Assembly: GCA_051872335.1 (NCBI GenBank)
Contig: JBJEDT010000025.1
Span: 149,438 to 213,437 of the forward strand
Length of the DNA: 64,000 nucleotides
Source of the DNA: SUG2458 sp051872335
GTDB lineage: Bacteria > Bacillota_I > Bacilli_A > RFN20 > CAG-826
Reading direction: 5' to 3'
Of this stretch, positions 62,917 through 64,000 are shown one piece after another. The notes below the pieces were generated by a model. The model made no database searches. It was not told where the DNA came from and worked only from the letters and a program-made list of their open reading frames with translations. The stretch's first letter is position 1, and each line of letters starts with the position of its first letter. Position numbers and translations under genes: made by a program.

Positions 62917-63579
62917 ATGTCATTTAAAGAAAAACTACAAAATACAAATGAGAAAATTAAAAATAAAGCTCTTAACACGGCTGAAAATGTTGTAGGATCT
63001 TATGAAGAAAACCCATTTGAAATTGCACGTAATAGTTTCTATAAACTAAAAACATTTATTAATGTTATTCTAACTTTAGCTTTATTTGCTTTATCTTCTA
63101 TAAACATTTTATATAAAATAAGTGCTAATGGTATAACTCCCTCAACAATCGTTTTATTATCAGCAAATGCTTTATATATTGTAATTATAATCATCTATCT
63201 TTTCATATATCGTCAACAAATAAAAGACAATAACAATACTTATAAATCTCAACTTTCAATAATGTATACTAAATTAGGAATGAAAGTATTAAAAGTTACT
63301 GTTGCTATTTTTTTATTCTTTAACTTAAATGCTGGTCATAACATTATTAATACCTTAACAATTATTTTTTCTTTCTTTGCTATCTTAAATGGCTTAATTG
63401 GTTTAATAAGAAATATATTTAAAATTTGTAAATTTCATAAAAACAAAGATAAATATTTAAGTAAGAAAGAGAAAAGAAAGGAAATATATACAAAAGTTAC
63501 CAATTTCTATGATGAATCTCGTATTAAAAAGACATCTGCAATAGAAACAAACTATATCGAAAATAAAGAAGAAAAGTAA
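62917..63579 (+). CDS. Membrane protein of unknown function
   Basis: A 220-aa protein with a charged N-terminal 40 residues (KEKLQNTNEKIKNKALNTAENV), four hydrophobic segments (about 46-65, 72-92, 122-137 and 142-162) and a charged, Lys-rich C-terminal 50 residues. No family is recognised. It is divergent from metG and is followed by a strong terminator, so it is monocistronic. Confidence 0.75.
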   Translation: MSFKEKLQNTNEKIKNKALNTAENVVGSYEENPFEIARNSFYKLKTFINVILTLALFALSSINILYKISANGITPSTIVLLSANALYIVIIIIYLFIYRQQIKDNNNTYKSQLSIMYTKLGMKVLKVTVAIFLFFNLNAGHNIINTLTIIFSFFAILNGLIGLIRNIFKICKFHKNKDKYLSKKEKRKEIYTKVTNFYDESRIKKTSAIETNYIENKEEK

Positions 63580-63583
63580 AAAG

Positions 63584-63615
63584 AAAAGTCGTTCAATAGA
63601 ACGACTTTTTTAAAC
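63584..63615. terminator. Bidirectional terminator between 62917 gene and rpmE
   Basis: AAAAGTCGTTC (63584-63594) and GAACGACTTTT (63598-63608) form a near-perfect 11-bp stem with a short loop, followed by TTTTTT on the plus strand and an A/T-rich run on the other. Confidence 0.8.
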
Positions 63616-63624
63616 TTTTTTAAA

Positions 63625-63831
63625 TTACTTGCCAAGTCCGTATTTTTTATTGAACTTATCGACACGACCATCAGCTTGAGTAAATCTTTGTTTACCTGTG
63701 TAGAATGGATGACAATTTGAACATGTATCAACACGGATTTCTTTTAATGTTGAACCTGTTTCAAATGTTGAACCACATGAGATACATGTTACTGTACATT
63801 TGTGGTATTCTGGGTGAATGTCTTTTTTCAT
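63625..63831 (-). CDS. rpmE: 50S ribosomal protein L31, zinc-binding type
   Basis: A 68-aa ribosomal protein of the C+ type, with the zinc ligands CISCG and CSNCH. It bridges the 30S and 50S subunits. The start at 63831 has AAGGAG eight bases upstream. A structured leader and a strong promoter precede it. Confidence 0.97.
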   Translation of the reverse strand: MKKDIHPEYHKCTVTCISCGSTFETGSTLKEIRVDTCSNCHPFYTGKQRFTQADGRVDKFNKKYGLGK

Positions 63832-63891
63832 AAAATATCTCCTTCCGCCTTAAACTTCTATTGAGTTTAAAGAAAGCATTTCATTGCTTCT
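63832..63891 (-). promoter_or_regulatory. Two-hairpin leader of rpmE
   Basis: On the minus strand, from the predicted transcript start, there are two hairpins: AGAAGCA with TGCTTTCT (63871-63891, loop ATGAAA-like) and TTAAACT with AGTTTAA (63850-63870). Regulatory L31 leaders are known in Firmicutes, where L31 binds its own mRNA. Whether this one belongs to that family needs a covariance search. Confidence 0.45.
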
Positions 63892-63893
63892 AA

Positions 63894-63922
63894 AGTATAA
63901 CAATAAATATAACTTTGTGCAA
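63894..63922 (-). promoter_or_regulatory. Promoter of rpmE
   Basis: On the minus strand TTGCAC (63922-63917) and TATACT (63899-63894) are separated by exactly 17 bases, close to the vegetative consensus. The leader starts just downstream. Confidence 0.75.
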
Positions 63923-64000
63923 GTACTATTTTTAAACAATAAAATATGTTAAATGACAGAATTCTTGCAACAATATTATTTTTCATTTAATATGCTTCAT

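Noticed and set aside
1..64000. tRNA, rRNA or CRISPR loci
   Set aside because: Read by eye, no tRNA TTCGA arm with acceptor pairing, no rRNA core sequence and no regularly spaced repeats were seen. A tRNAscan or CRISPR finder run would be decisive.

Overview
The window comes from a low-GC, anaerobic, endospore-forming Firmicute. A gut member of the Bacilli/Erysipelotrichia side is the best guess, and the species cannot be named from this alone. Three things support it. The DNA is very AT-rich and uses TGG for Trp, and no frame needs TGA as sense. The spine of the first 24 kb follows the Bacillus order mfd-spoVT-yabP-yabQ-divIC-spoIIE-tilS-ftsH-dusB-lysS-clpC. The metabolism is strictly anaerobic: trimeric [FeFe] hydrogenase, class III ribonucleotide reductase, rubrerythrin and superoxide reductase. 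No rRNA, tRNA or CRISPR array was seen. Layout, 1-23.4 kb: a ClpC-like ATPase cut by the window edge, a small operon (GNAT, phosphotransferase-like, AraC), lysS, dusB, ftsH, tilS, spoIIE and a DivIC-like gene. An insertion then separates divIC from yabQ. It holds hydABC, an ABC permease and lipoprotein without an ATPase, and a CRP/FNR regulator with a clear operator. yabQ, yabP, spoVT and mfd follow. Layout, 23.5-35 kb, an accessory zone: a DpnII-type restriction-modification operon with two DpnA-like methylases and an XRE-fused Dam methylase, a 618-aa protein with alpha-CTD-like and sigma-like segments, a GC-rich hairpin, a flavin reductase operon with a frameshifted aldo/keto reductase behind a textbook MerR promoter, oxidative-stress genes, and a methyltransferase followed by an AbiE toxin-antitoxin pair. 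At 35-37 kb an NAD synthetase carries a fused Phd/YefM antitoxin domain. At 37-48 kb there is a Sel1-repeat protein, a lipoprotein, and the most unusual locus: a radical SAM/SPASM enzyme, two MacB-like ABC ATPase-permease fusions and a secreted MACPF (perforin-fold) protein in one tight operon. At 48-64 kb: dut-nrdG-nrdD, guaA, a GH31 glucosidase broken by an in-frame stop, HepT/MntA with a cluster of operator-like repeats, paralogous XRE-membrane regulators with paralogous lipoproteins (one a pseudogene), rlmCD-metG and rpmE. How the genes work together: HydABC would dispose of electrons from NADH and ferredoxin as H2, with rubrerythrin and superoxide reductase guarding against oxygen. Sporulation and cell-division genes share one conserved block. 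Defence modules cluster between 23 and 35 kb and again near 56 kb. The MACPF cassette looks like a self-contained unit for making, modifying and exporting a secreted effector, or for sensing or resisting a membrane-active agent.
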